From: Bacillus sp. es.034
Lineage (GTDB): Bacteria > Bacillota > Bacilli > Bacillales > Bacillaceae_B
Length of the DNA stretch: 64,000 nucleotides
Direction of reading: 5' to 3'
Assembly: GCF_002563655.1 (NCBI RefSeq)
Contig: NZ_PDIY01000001.1
Coordinates: forward strand, 3,694,001 to 3,758,000
Every line of letters begins with the position of its first letter. Position 1 is the stretch's first letter. The notes below the pieces were generated by a model. The model was not told the DNA's origin, searched no databases, and saw nothing but the letters and a program-made list of their open reading frames with translations. The position numbers and the translations under genes were made by a program. Positions 26,390 to 33,059 of this stretch are shown here, one piece after another.

Positions 26390-26521
26390 CTAACAGAAGC
26401 TTGCTCCGACGATAATCAAGAGAATGAAAAGCACAACGATCAATACAAACGTTGAGCCATAACCCCCGCCATATCCACAGCCGCCACCATATCCACAGCC
26501 ACCGTAACCATATCCATACAT
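26390..26521 (-). CDS. yjcZ: YjcZ-family sporulation peptide
   Basis: A 43-aa peptide: Tyr/Gly/Cys-rich N-terminal half made of repeated YGGG and YGGC units, then a single hydrophobic helix [21 protein letters not shown]. This architecture defines the short YjcZ family of Bacillus sporulation proteins. AGAGGTGAT precedes ATG 26521. The Gly-Tyr part may interact with coat proteins while the helix sits in a membrane (inference). Confidence 0.9.
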   Translation of the reverse strand: MYGYGYGGCGYGGGCGYGGGYGSTFVLIVVLFILLIIVGASFC

Positions 26522-26600
26522 ATAATATCACCTCTCTTTCACCTTTAATCTCTTATAACATATGTATAAAGAGAGGAGAACGTATGGGCTATTGGATATT

Positions 26601-27293
26601 TTATTGTGTGTTTGTCCAATTGAACAGGTCGAAGGTCAGGTTGCCTTCAGAATCCAATTGTGCGAGAAAGACGGATTCCACCGTCAGTTTCCTCTTAGAC
26701 AGCTCACGCATCAACCATGGCAGGGGAAACCCCACCTCAGACAAAGCTTTTTGATCGATTTCCCCATCTGTGATGACGGCTTGAGGCGGGGTGGATTTTT
26801 GTGATATGTCAAATACATCTTCTCGGACAAGGGGTTGTTTTTCTTTCTTCAACAAAACACTTAAATCACCATTCGTGTCAAGGGACGCGAATTCCACGTC
26901 GGCAACGCGGAATACATCCTTTTTCCGTAATTGTTCAAGCATCTCATCAACGGAATACTTCTCTTTCTTCAACGCCTTTTCATCAATATTTCCATCCTTT
27001 ATGAATACCGTGGGCTTCCCTTCAGCAAACCTCCTAAAGCGAATGCTCTTCAAGGAAAGGAAAGAAAACAGGAGGGGGAATGCAAACCACAATAAGATAC
27101 TCATCAGCCCTTCACTCAAGGGAAGGTTCAAATCCATAGAAAGTGTCCCTGCAATGCTTCCCACTGTAATTCCAGTGATGTATTCGAAGAAGGATAATTT
27201 CGACAGCTGTTTCTTCCCTAATAATTTGGTGATCACAAAAAGGGAAAGAAGGATAAATATACTTCTTAGAGCCACCTGTAAGTATTCAGGCAT
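26601..27293 (-). CDS. DUF421 protein of the spoVA2-like operon
   Basis: A 230-aa YetF-type protein: about three membrane helices in the first 80 residues and the DUF421 domain with RFRRFAEGKPTVFIKDGNIDEKALKK and LRKKDVFRVADVEFASLDTNGDLSVL. GAGGTG lies eight bases before ATG 27293 and 15 bases separate it from spoVAEb, so it is the last gene of this operon. DUF421 proteins of this kind accompany SpoVAC/AD/AEb in the mobile spoVA2 operons linked to spore heat resistance in B. subtilis-group strains. Confidence 0.9.
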   Translation of the reverse strand: MPEYLQVALRSIFILLSLFVITKLLGKKQLSKLSFFEYITGITVGSIAGTLSMDLNLPLSEGLMSILLWFAFPLLFSFLSLKSIRFRRFAEGKPTVFIKDGNIDEKALKKEKYSVDEMLEQLRKKDVFRVADVEFASLDTNGDLSVLLKKEKQPLVREDVFDISQKSTPPQAVITDGEIDQKALSEVGFPLPWLMRELSKRKLTVESVFLAQLDSEGNLTFDLFNWTNTQ

Positions 27294-27308
27294 ATATGTT
27301 CACCTCTA

Positions 27309-27665
27309 TCATCCCTTTGGTTTGAACAGGAGCGCACCAATAAAGCCGAAGATAATGGCGGATGAGATCCCAGAACTCGTGACTTCGAACATACCGGTGA
27401 GGACTCCCACCAATCCGTGTTCCCCGGCTTCCTGCATCGCCCCGTTTACGAGTGCGTTCCCAAAGCTCGTGATGGGAATGGTGGCTCCCGCTCCGGCAAA
27501 ATCGATAAGAGGCTCGTATAATCCGAAGCCTGAAAGGATGGCTCCCGATACTACCAGCAGACTTAATGTGTGGGCTGGAGTCAGTTTCGCCACATCAAAC
27601 AATAATTGACCAATTACACAGATGATGCCACCTATTGTAAAGGCCCAAAAAAACATCGCTAACAC
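27309..27665 (-). CDS. spoVAEb: Stage V sporulation protein AEb
   Basis: A 118-aa integral membrane protein of the dipicolinic acid channel in the spore inner membrane. It is made of hydrophobic helices with the motif FAGAGATIPITSFGNALVNGA, shared with SpoVAC. It starts with GTG 27665 seven bases after AAGGAGG, 20 bases downstream of spoVAD. Needed for calcium-dipicolinate uptake in sporulation and release in germination. Confidence 0.93.
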   Translation of the reverse strand: MLAMFFWAFTIGGIICVIGQLLFDVAKLTPAHTLSLLVVSGAILSGFGLYEPLIDFAGAGATIPITSFGNALVNGAMQEAGEHGLVGVLTGMFEVTSSGISSAIIFGFIGALLFKPKG

Positions 27666-27685
27666 TTGGTTTCCTCCTTTCAGAG

Positions 27686-28702
27686 CTACATAAATTCAAT
27701 CGACACCGCATGAGCGATACAGGGAATCGACTCGCCTTGTTGAAATGTCAGGGGAGATAACAATGCTCCTGTCGCTATGACTAAAATGCGTTTATACGTT
27801 CCTTTTTTCATTTCATTCAGTAAATGGCCGTAAAGTACGGTGGCTGAACATCCCGGCCCACTTGCTCCTGATTGTACCGGCTGCTTTTCACCGTAAATCA
27901 GCATCCCGCAATCTTGAAATAGCCCATCAGGGAGTGAGTACCCTTTTTGTTTTAACATTTCAACAGCCGTCTGTCTTCCAATTGTGGCAAGATCCCCTGT
28001 AATAATGAGATCATAGTACGAAGGATCCCTTCCCAGATCCTGAAAATGACCAACAATCGTATCAACAGCTGCCGGAGCCATGGCACCACCCATATTAAAT
28101 GGATCCTTCAATCCCATATCCACCACCTTCCCGATCGTTGCGGATGTCACTCTCGGAGTCGGCATGGTGACAGATGTTCCTTCCCCAATCACTGCATATC
28201 CGGCACCCGTAACCGTCCATTGGGCCGTCGGGGGTTTCTGGCCACCATATTCAGTAGGGTAGCGGAATTGTTTCTCAGTAGCCGAGTTGTGACTGGAAGC
28301 TCCCGTAACCACATGACGGGCTCCATGATAATTCACTAAAAATGCCGAAAGTGCAAGACCTTCCATTGATGTCGAACACGCCCCGAACAAACCGAAATAA
28401 GGAATTCCATTGGTTCTTGCCGCAAAGCTTGAAGGGGTGATTTGATTGATCAGATCACCGGTCAAAAAGAATTGGATATCGCTTTTTTGCAGTGATTGTT
28501 TTTCGAGTGCGATCTGAACGGCGTCCTCGATGAGAGTACGGTTGGCTTTCTCGTATGTGTCCTGCCCCATCCATACATCATCGTAAAATTGATCGAAGTC
28601 TGCTGTGAGGTTTCCTTTTTTCTCAAAAGGCCCACCAACGACACCGGTTGACAGGATGGCGGGATTGGTAGGAAATACCCACGAACGTGTACCTTGCAGC
28701 AT
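27686..28702 (-). CDS. spoVAD: Stage V sporulation protein AD
   Basis: A 338-aa thiolase-fold protein that binds dipicolinic acid on the outer face of the spore inner membrane. The sequence carries the family landmarks ARTNGIPYFGLFGACSTSMEGLALSAF, GASSHNSATEKQFRYPTEYGGQKPPTAQWTVTGAGY and GASGPGCSATVLYGHLL. Its ATG overlaps the spoVAC stop (TGATG), so the two are translationally coupled. Confidence 0.95.
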   Translation of the reverse strand: MLQGTRSWVFPTNPAILSTGVVGGPFEKKGNLTADFDQFYDDVWMGQDTYEKANRTLIEDAVQIALEKQSLQKSDIQFFLTGDLINQITPSSFAARTNGIPYFGLFGACSTSMEGLALSAFLVNYHGARHVVTGASSHNSATEKQFRYPTEYGGQKPPTAQWTVTGAGYAVIGEGTSVTMPTPRVTSATIGKVVDMGLKDPFNMGGAMAPAAVDTIVGHFQDLGRDPSYYDLIITGDLATIGRQTAVEMLKQKGYSLPDGLFQDCGMLIYGEKQPVQSGASGPGCSATVLYGHLLNEMKKGTYKRILVIATGALLSPLTFQQGESIPCIAHAVSIEFM

Positions 28703-29172
28703 CAGATCACCCCCAACTGGATTAAGATGGTCTTGATTAAAGCTACGACAAAGGCTGAGAATACCCCGAATACAATGACTGAGCCTGCCAGTTTAAAGAT
28801 ATTCCCTCCCACACCGAGGACGAGTCCTTCTGTTCTATGTTCAATGGCGGCAGAAATCACGGCGTTCCCGAAGCCTGTAACAGGGACGGCACTTCCTGCC
28901 CCCCCAAATTGACCAATGTGATCATACACACCGAAGCCGGTCAGGAGCATTGCGAGAAAGACCATCGTCGCAACCGTAGGGTTCCCTGCAGTCTGCTCAG
29001 TGAAGTTGAAATAATAAATGTACATATACGTTACCGCCTGTCCGATCAGACAGATGAAGCCTCCCACAAAGAATGCTTTTATGACATTTTTCAGGAGGGG
29101 CCGCTTCGTTTCATATTGCTTTTCTAACTGCTCGTACTTCTTTTGTTCAGGTGTTTTTTGTGTTTTTCCCAC
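28702..29172 (-). CDS. spoVAC: Stage V sporulation protein AC
   Basis: A 156-aa membrane protein that behaves as a mechanosensitive channel for dipicolinic acid in B. subtilis. After a charged N-terminal segment (residues 1-35) there are four hydrophobic stretches and the signature FGGAGSAVPVTGFGNAVISAAIEHRTEG. GTG 29172 follows AGGAGG by nine bases. First channel gene after the lipoprotein in the same operon. Confidence 0.94.
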   Translation of the reverse strand: MGKTQKTPEQKKYEQLEKQYETKRPLLKNVIKAFFVGGFICLIGQAVTYMYIYYFNFTEQTAGNPTVATMVFLAMLLTGFGVYDHIGQFGGAGSAVPVTGFGNAVISAAIEHRTEGLVLGVGGNIFKLAGSVIVFGVFSAFVVALIKTILIQLGVI

Positions 29173-29184
29173 GAAACCTTCCTC

Positions 29185-29652
29185 CTACGTTTTCTCTTTT
29201 TGCAGCTTCACGATATCCCGGAATCTGATTTCAGCATCCTTTTTTGAGATTGACCCTTTTTTCAGTCTTTCTTTTAAGCGGATGGTTTCGAGAAAGATTT
29301 TATAGTCACTGGACAATATAAAATCTTCCTTAGGATATTTATCTTCCAAATAGCGATCCATTTTCTTTTCGATCCTTTTCATTTTGAATCTATGCAAATG
29401 CTTCACTTTGTAAACAACGAGCGTCTCTTTCTTCCCCTGAATGACAGCGACATCGTAAAGCTCCTTCATTTTGGAAATTTCCTTTTTGATGGCATGACCG
29501 TAACTGTCTGTCTCTGGATTATCCACTAATTCAATGGGGGGCGGATTGGTTTTCTTCATAAGTGCAATCTTACTATCGCTTCCATCTTCCTTATTCGCAC
29601 ATCCAATCAAAACGCATAATGAAAGCGGAATGATGATTCTTTTTTTATTCAT
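29185..29652 (-). CDS. YhcN/YlaJ-family sporulation lipoprotein
   Basis: A 155-aa lipoprotein with lipobox VLIGC (Cys18) and the YhcN/YlaJ-type core DVAVIQGKKETLVVYKVKHLHRFKMKRIEKKMDRYL. It opens the spoVA2-like operon, ending 12 bases before spoVAC. Proteins of this family sit in the spore membranes and support germination or outgrowth; the exact role of this one is inferred only from context. Start ATG 29652 with GAGGGAT upstream. Confidence 0.85.
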   Translation of the reverse strand: MNKKRIIIPLSLCVLIGCANKEDGSDSKIALMKKTNPPPIELVDNPETDSYGHAIKKEISKMKELYDVAVIQGKKETLVVYKVKHLHRFKMKRIEKKMDRYLEDKYPKEDFILSSDYKIFLETIRLKERLKKGSISKKDAEIRFRDIVKLQKEKT

Positions 29653-29685
29653 GACAGATCCCTCTTTTGTTTGTACTCCCCTTTA

Positions 29686-29718
29686 TTTTTTTCATAAAGT
29701 CGTTTTTTATGAAAAAAA
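29686..29718. repeat. Palindrome upstream of the spoVA2-like operon
   Basis: Perfect 13-bp inverted repeat TTTTTTTCATAAA / TTTATGAAAAAAA (29686-29698, 29706-29718) with a seven-base spacer, between the operon start and the terminator of the 30-residue gene. It could be an operator or a second terminator; no G-C-rich stem supports the latter strongly. Confidence 0.55.
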
Positions 29719-29740
29719 AAGACTGCCCAATTGAGCAGCC
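29712..29740 (-). terminator. Terminator of the 30-aa gene
   Basis: Minus-strand stem GGCTGC / GCAGTC (one G-U) with inner AATT pairing and then nine U (plus A run 29712-29720), abutting the stop codon. Confidence 0.85.
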
Positions 29741-29833
29741 TTAGCTTTTTTTCACTTTTGACCCGCAACCGCACCCTTTTTTCTTAGTGGATGAGTTTCC
29801 TTGTTTCTGTGTATTTGTAGAGGTTTTCTTCAC
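29741..29833 (-). CDS. 30-residue cysteine-containing peptide
   Basis: A 30-aa frame starting with GTG 29833 (AAAGGAGG eight bases upstream) and ending directly at a strong terminator. The peptide is Lys/Ser/Thr-rich with a GCGCGS motif near its C-terminal third (residues 20-25). It lies among sporulation genes between yjcA and the spoVA2-like operon. No family name comes to mind; spore-associated or metal-binding roles are guesses from context and the CxC motif. Confidence 0.68.
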   Translation of the reverse strand: MKKTSTNTQKQGNSSTKKKGCGCGSKVKKS

Positions 29834-29915
29834 TTTTTATTTCCTCCTTTATCCTATTTCCCTTTTTATTATATGTGAAGAAACCCGAGCTTGTTTCCAC
29901 TAATTACCTAAAGCC

Positions 29916-30272
29916 TCAGTCAGTTTTCCAACTTTGTACACCAGCCTCCAGGATAGCGGCAATTCCTGCAACCGCTAAAAGCGTGATGAGTGGAATGAAG
30001 TACAGTGGAAAAAAGCAGTAGCCTCCATACAGGAAGCCTGAGACCCATATTCCCGTACACCAATAACAGGACAATAACTCTCCGATAAACCCTTTCAAAC
30101 CACCTTTTTTAGGGGAAAGATAAATGGCCTCTTCCCCATTCTCATCCACTTCAACATACTCATCGAAAAATGGAGCTCGTAAGAACTCAGTGATTTTATC
30201 GAAGACAATGAGATGGGTCAACCGGAATATAGATAAGCCAAGTGCGATCAGTTCAATAAAAGTAAGTTGCAA
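29916..30272 (-). CDS. yjcA: DUF1360 sporulation membrane protein YjcA
   Basis: A small membrane protein (118 aa from this start) with an N-terminal helix containing IALGLSIFRLTHLIVFDKI, a short acidic loop, then ELLSCYWCTGIWVSGFLYGGYC and a final hydrophobic helix. This is the DUF1360/YjcA pattern, with the CxWC motif. ATG 30290 has no site upstream; GGGAG lies eight bases before TTG 30272, which is therefore the likely start. YjcA is expressed during sporulation in B. subtilis; its function is unknown. Confidence 0.87.
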   Translation of the reverse strand: MQLTFIELIALGLSIFRLTHLIVFDKITEFLRAPFFDEYVEVDENGEEAIYLSPKKGGLKGFIGELLSCYWCTGIWVSGFLYGGYCFFPLYFIPLITLLAVAGIAAILEAGVQSWKTD

Positions 30273-30406
30273 TGGAAAGACTCCCTTCATTTCACAAATT
30301 ATACAAGCCCAAATTTACAAAAGAGGGCAGATGTCCGTTACCTAATTGCCTACATGACAATATGTTAGTAATGTAAATGAAATTCAATTTAAGGAGGAAC
30401 TTCTAT

Positions 30407-30907
30407 ATGGGTTGCGGAAGAGATAAAGACAAAAGTTCAAAAGATCGTGGTTGCGTATGTCAAGCCGTCCGTGCTATTAAAGATATTCAAGACGAAGCAA
30501 ATCAAGAGTGTAACGATTGTAAAAATGATTGTTTCCTTGAGCCACTGGGTTCATTGGTTAGTCCCAGTAATCGGTTGAATACTCGTATCTTCAAATTATA
30601 TCTAAAAAACGGTGAGACGTTTAAAGCGCATATCAAAGGATGCCCTTGGAAATCCCCATTTTTCCGAGTGAAGGAAGTATTCGACAACTGCTGTGCGACG
30701 CTTCAAGTATTAAAACCTGATCACGCTGATGGTTCTGGTTCAAGGTCTGGTTCAAGGTCTGGGTCTGGATCTGACATGGAGACTATGGGTCAGAATACTG
30801 AGTGGGTCTTCACCGAAGAATGTATCACAGTCGACCTGGATTGCTTCTGTGCGATTCAATGTATCAAAGATGTACACGTATTCTTGGAATGCGACGAAAT
30901 AAACTAA
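30407..30907 (+). CDS. cotZ: Spore coat protein, CotZ/CotY/ExsY family
   Basis: A 166-aa cysteine-rich crust/outer-coat protein with 14 Cys residues. Family landmarks are GCVCQAVRAIKDIQDE near the start, SPFFRVKEVFDNCCATLQVLKP in the middle and CITVDLDCFCAIQC near the end. Such proteins self-assemble through disulfides into the outermost spore layer. ATG 30407 follows AAGGAGG. Unlike usual CotZ/CotY, a GSGSRSGSRSGSGSD low-complexity insert (about residues 109-123) separates the middle and C-terminal parts. Confidence 0.92.
   Translation: MGCGRDKDKSSKDRGCVCQAVRAIKDIQDEANQECNDCKNDCFLEPLGSLVSPSNRLNTRIFKLYLKNGETFKAHIKGCPWKSPFFRVKEVFDNCCATLQVLKPDHADGSGSRSGSRSGSGSDMETMGQNTEWVFTEECITVDLDCFCAIQCIKDVHVFLECDEIN
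30729..30773 (+). repeat. Short tandem repeat inside cotZ
   Basis: Imperfect TCTGGTTCAAGG and TCTGGG units coding Gly-Ser-Arg-Ser repeats; in-frame expansion and contraction would keep the protein open. Confidence 0.8.
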
Positions 30908-30920
30908 GTCAGATGAAATA

Positions 30921-30953
30921 AGCCAGCCGGGAATCCCGCCTGGCTCTTTTTTT
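30921..30953 (+). terminator. Terminator of cotZ
   Basis: AGCCAG(C)CGGGA / TCCCG(C)CTGGCT stem and T run; the T run overlaps the end of the convergent cotO gene. Confidence 0.9.
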
Positions 30954-31482
30954 ATTGGAGGCCGATCATCTTGATGGATTGCAATTCATTCTTCCTCATT
31001 TTTACTTCTTCCCCTTGAAAGCTTTTAACGGTTATTTCATTTCCGGAATCCTCCAGGATGACGCCTTTCACTGCCAACACACCATTTGAAAATTCACAAG
31101 GAAAAGGTACTTTGCCGGAAATGCTTGCAGAAATGTAGTCTAGTTTCTCCTCTAAGTTCAATTCACGGAATGGCTTTAATTTCCTGAACGAAGAAGCAGC
31201 CGTTTTCCGTTCAGGCAGCTGAGGGACCGGTTGGACACTTGGTTCTTCCTGGGGCTCCCCCTGGTCCAAAAATAACTGCTCATCTACATATTTATCTTCT
31301 TGTATCCCTTGGCTTAATGGTGTTTCTGATTCTGATGTCCTTTTACTTTTATTACTCTCTTCCTTTGACTTGGGTTTCTTGACTGAGCGGTAAGTAACTT
31401 GCATATTGCCTTTCACTTCTTCTAATCTCGGCTGGTTTATATACAGCAAGGGTTCTCTCCCCGCTTTATTCTCTTTTCTCAC
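30952..31482 (-). CDS. cotO: Spore coat protein CotO
   Basis: A 176-aa coat morphogenesis protein. The N-terminal PLLYINQP motif and the C-terminal block (ELNLEEKLDYISASISGKVPFPCEF...ITVKSFQGEEVKMRKNELQSIKMIGL) are the recognisable conserved parts; the middle (45-105) is low-complexity, rich in Ser, Glu, Lys and Pro. It is shorter than B. subtilis CotO. GTG start 31482 follows AGGAGG. Adjacent to cotZ and fabI as in B. subtilis. Confidence 0.88.
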   Translation of the reverse strand: MRKENKAGREPLLYINQPRLEEVKGNMQVTYRSVKKPKSKEESNKSKRTSESETPLSQGIQEDKYVDEQLFLDQGEPQEEPSVQPVPQLPERKTAASSFRKLKPFRELNLEEKLDYISASISGKVPFPCEFSNGVLAVKGVILEDSGNEITVKSFQGEEVKMRKNELQSIKMIGLQ

Positions 31483-31557
31483 TAAGACACCTCCTAATTG
31501 ATCTCCACTTTTATATGTATGCAGAAAGCGCCCAGGGGTTTCATGTTTAAGGAATAT

Positions 31558-31595
31558 AAAAAAAACGGCTTAGGGAATCTTATCCCACAGCCGTT
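31558..31595 (-). terminator. Terminator of fabI
   Basis: Minus-strand AACGGCT / AGCCGTT outer and GGGA / TCCC inner stem followed by a U run. Confidence 0.88.
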
Positions 31596-31605
31596 ATTTC
31601 TATTA

Positions 31606-32382
31606 TTATCCCAGTACGTGATAGCCTGAATCTACGTGAATGTTCTCTCCTGTAATTCCTCTTGAGTAATCACTGAAAAGGAATACTGCCGTATCTCCGA
31701 CCTCTTCCTGTGTCGTATTGCGACGAAGTGGAGCACGCTCTTCGATTTCTTTCAGGATGCTGTTGAAATCCCCAACACCTTTGGCTGACAGGGTACGAAT
31801 CGGACCTGCAGAAATCGCATTCACCCGGATACCATGTTTCCCAAGATCGCTCGCAAGATATTTCACGCTCGCTTCAAGAGAGGCTTTTGCCACTCCCATG
31901 ACATTATAGTTCTGCATGACTCTTTCTCCACCCAGGTAGGTCATGCTCACGATGCTTCCGCCTTCAGTCATAAGGTCCTTAGCCACTTTTGCCACTGCAG
32001 TCAGTGAATAGGAGCTGATATTGTGAGCGAGCAGGAAACCGTCTCTTGTCGTATTCATATAATCTCCGGCAAGCTCTTCTTTATTGGCAAAGGCAATACA
32101 GTGAGCCAGTCCATGAATGGTTCCCACTTCTTCTTTGATAGTGGCAAAACATTTTTCGATGTCTTCATCATTCGTCACATCACATGGAAGTACCAGTGAA
32201 TCTTTTCCGCCTTCCAGGGTTCCGGCTAAATCCCTGACACCTTTTTCAAAACGCTCCCCTGCATATGTAAAGATCAAACGTGCACCTGATTGATGCAGCG
32301 AACGGGCGATGCCCCACGCAATACTTCGCTTATTCGCCACTCCCATTACAACATATGTTTTACCTTTTAATGAAAGAGTCAT
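31606..32382 (-). CDS. fabI: Enoyl-[acyl-carrier-protein] reductase FabI
   Basis: NADH-dependent enzyme (258 aa) for the last reduction of each type II fatty-acid elongation cycle. The divergent SDR motifs of FabI are present: GVANKRSIAWGIA at the cofactor site, Tyr149, and the Tyr159-x6-Lys166 catalytic pair (NYNVMGVAK), with SAGPIRTLSAKG in the flexible loop. AGGAGG precedes ATG 32382. A FapR operator lies 27 bases upstream, so malonyl-CoA should induce it. fabF and fabH at the far end of the window belong to the same pathway. Confidence 0.96.
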   Translation of the reverse strand: MTLSLKGKTYVVMGVANKRSIAWGIARSLHQSGARLIFTYAGERFEKGVRDLAGTLEGGKDSLVLPCDVTNDEDIEKCFATIKEEVGTIHGLAHCIAFANKEELAGDYMNTTRDGFLLAHNISSYSLTAVAKVAKDLMTEGGSIVSMTYLGGERVMQNYNVMGVAKASLEASVKYLASDLGKHGIRVNAISAGPIRTLSAKGVGDFNSILKEIEERAPLRRNTTQEEVGDTAVFLFSDYSRGITGENIHVDSGYHVLG

Positions 32383-32408
32383 TATTATCCTCCTAATTAA
32401 TACATGTT

Positions 32409-32427
32409 ATTAGTACCTGCTACTAAT
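32409..32427. promoter_or_regulatory. FapR operator upstream of fabI
   Basis: ATTAGTACCTGCTACTAAT fits the palindromic FapR consensus (TTAGTACCT..TACTAA type). FapR represses fatty-acid synthesis genes and is released by malonyl-CoA. Confidence 0.92.
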
Positions 32428-32462
32428 TCTACCGCACTCTACTATAAAAGAAAAGAAAATTT

Positions 32463-32948
32463 CTATGTTATTCTCTTTTTCACATCCTCCATTTGCACAA
32501 GATGCCTCTGTTCGTGTTTCCCGAGAAGCTCGAGTACCTGCCAAATCGGCATGTCTCCAAATCGCTGATGGTTCATGGATCGACGGTTCAAGGCCTCTTT
32601 CGTGTATTTCTCAAGAAAGTGTGTGGTGAGTGAACGTGATTCATCCAATGCTTTCATCAAATCGTCCATGGTCTGTGGATCCGAGGAGGGCTCGATGGGC
32701 GCTATCAATTTTTGGGATGGATTATCAAATACCGATAAATCCACTTCTGAATTGCTTCTCCCCCCTCCACTTTTTGCAGAATCAATGGCCAAAGTCAAAA
32801 AGCGCGTTTCCGCTCCCGCCAGATGAAGGGTGATTTGCGCAATGCTCCATTCCCCGGGGGACGGTTTTTGGTTCAATTTCTCATAAGATAGCCCCTTTAT
32901 ACTTTCCTTTACCTTATTTCGGATCTCCACAATCTTGGTTTCCCACAT
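32463..32948 (-). CDS. DinB-family metal-binding protein
   Basis: A 161-aa four-helix protein of the DinB/YfiT type. The three metal-ligand histidines are visible: His42 (ITLHLAGAE), His145 and His149 (GKHEQRHLVQ). Family members include bacillithiol- or mycothiol-dependent S-transferases; the substrate here is unknown. RBS and ATG 32948 are clear. It is transcribed toward fabI but separated by the FapR-controlled promoter. Confidence 0.87.
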   Translation of the reverse strand: MWETKIVEIRNKVKESIKGLSYEKLNQKPSPGEWSIAQITLHLAGAETRFLTLAIDSAKSGGGRSNSEVDLSVFDNPSQKLIAPIEPSSDPQTMDDLMKALDESRSLTTHFLEKYTKEALNRRSMNHQRFGDMPIWQVLELLGKHEQRHLVQMEDVKKRIT

Positions 32949-33016
32949 AATCGTTACCTCCTTCTTACCTTATATTATCTATTAGGGATTAAGTCATGAT
33001 ACTCCTTTATAGAATA

Positions 33017-33048
33017 AAAACTTCCCAAGAAAAATGTTTCTTGGGAAG
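33017..33048 (-). terminator. Terminator of yjbQ
   Basis: CTTCCCAAGAAA / TTTCTTGGGAAG 12-bp perfect stem; the plus-strand A run before it is the U tract on the minus strand. Confidence 0.9.
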
Positions 33049-33059
33049 CAGGTTTCATG

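Noticed and set aside
26265..26531. An 88-codon frame with many Trp and Arg overlapping the YjcZ peptide gene
   Set aside because: It is the shifted reading of the Gly/Tyr-rich YjcZ coding sequence, which itself has a proper RBS and family match.
30729..30773. Tandem repeats considered as CRISPR or mobile element
   Set aside because: Units are too short and in frame within cotZ; coding low-complexity explains them.
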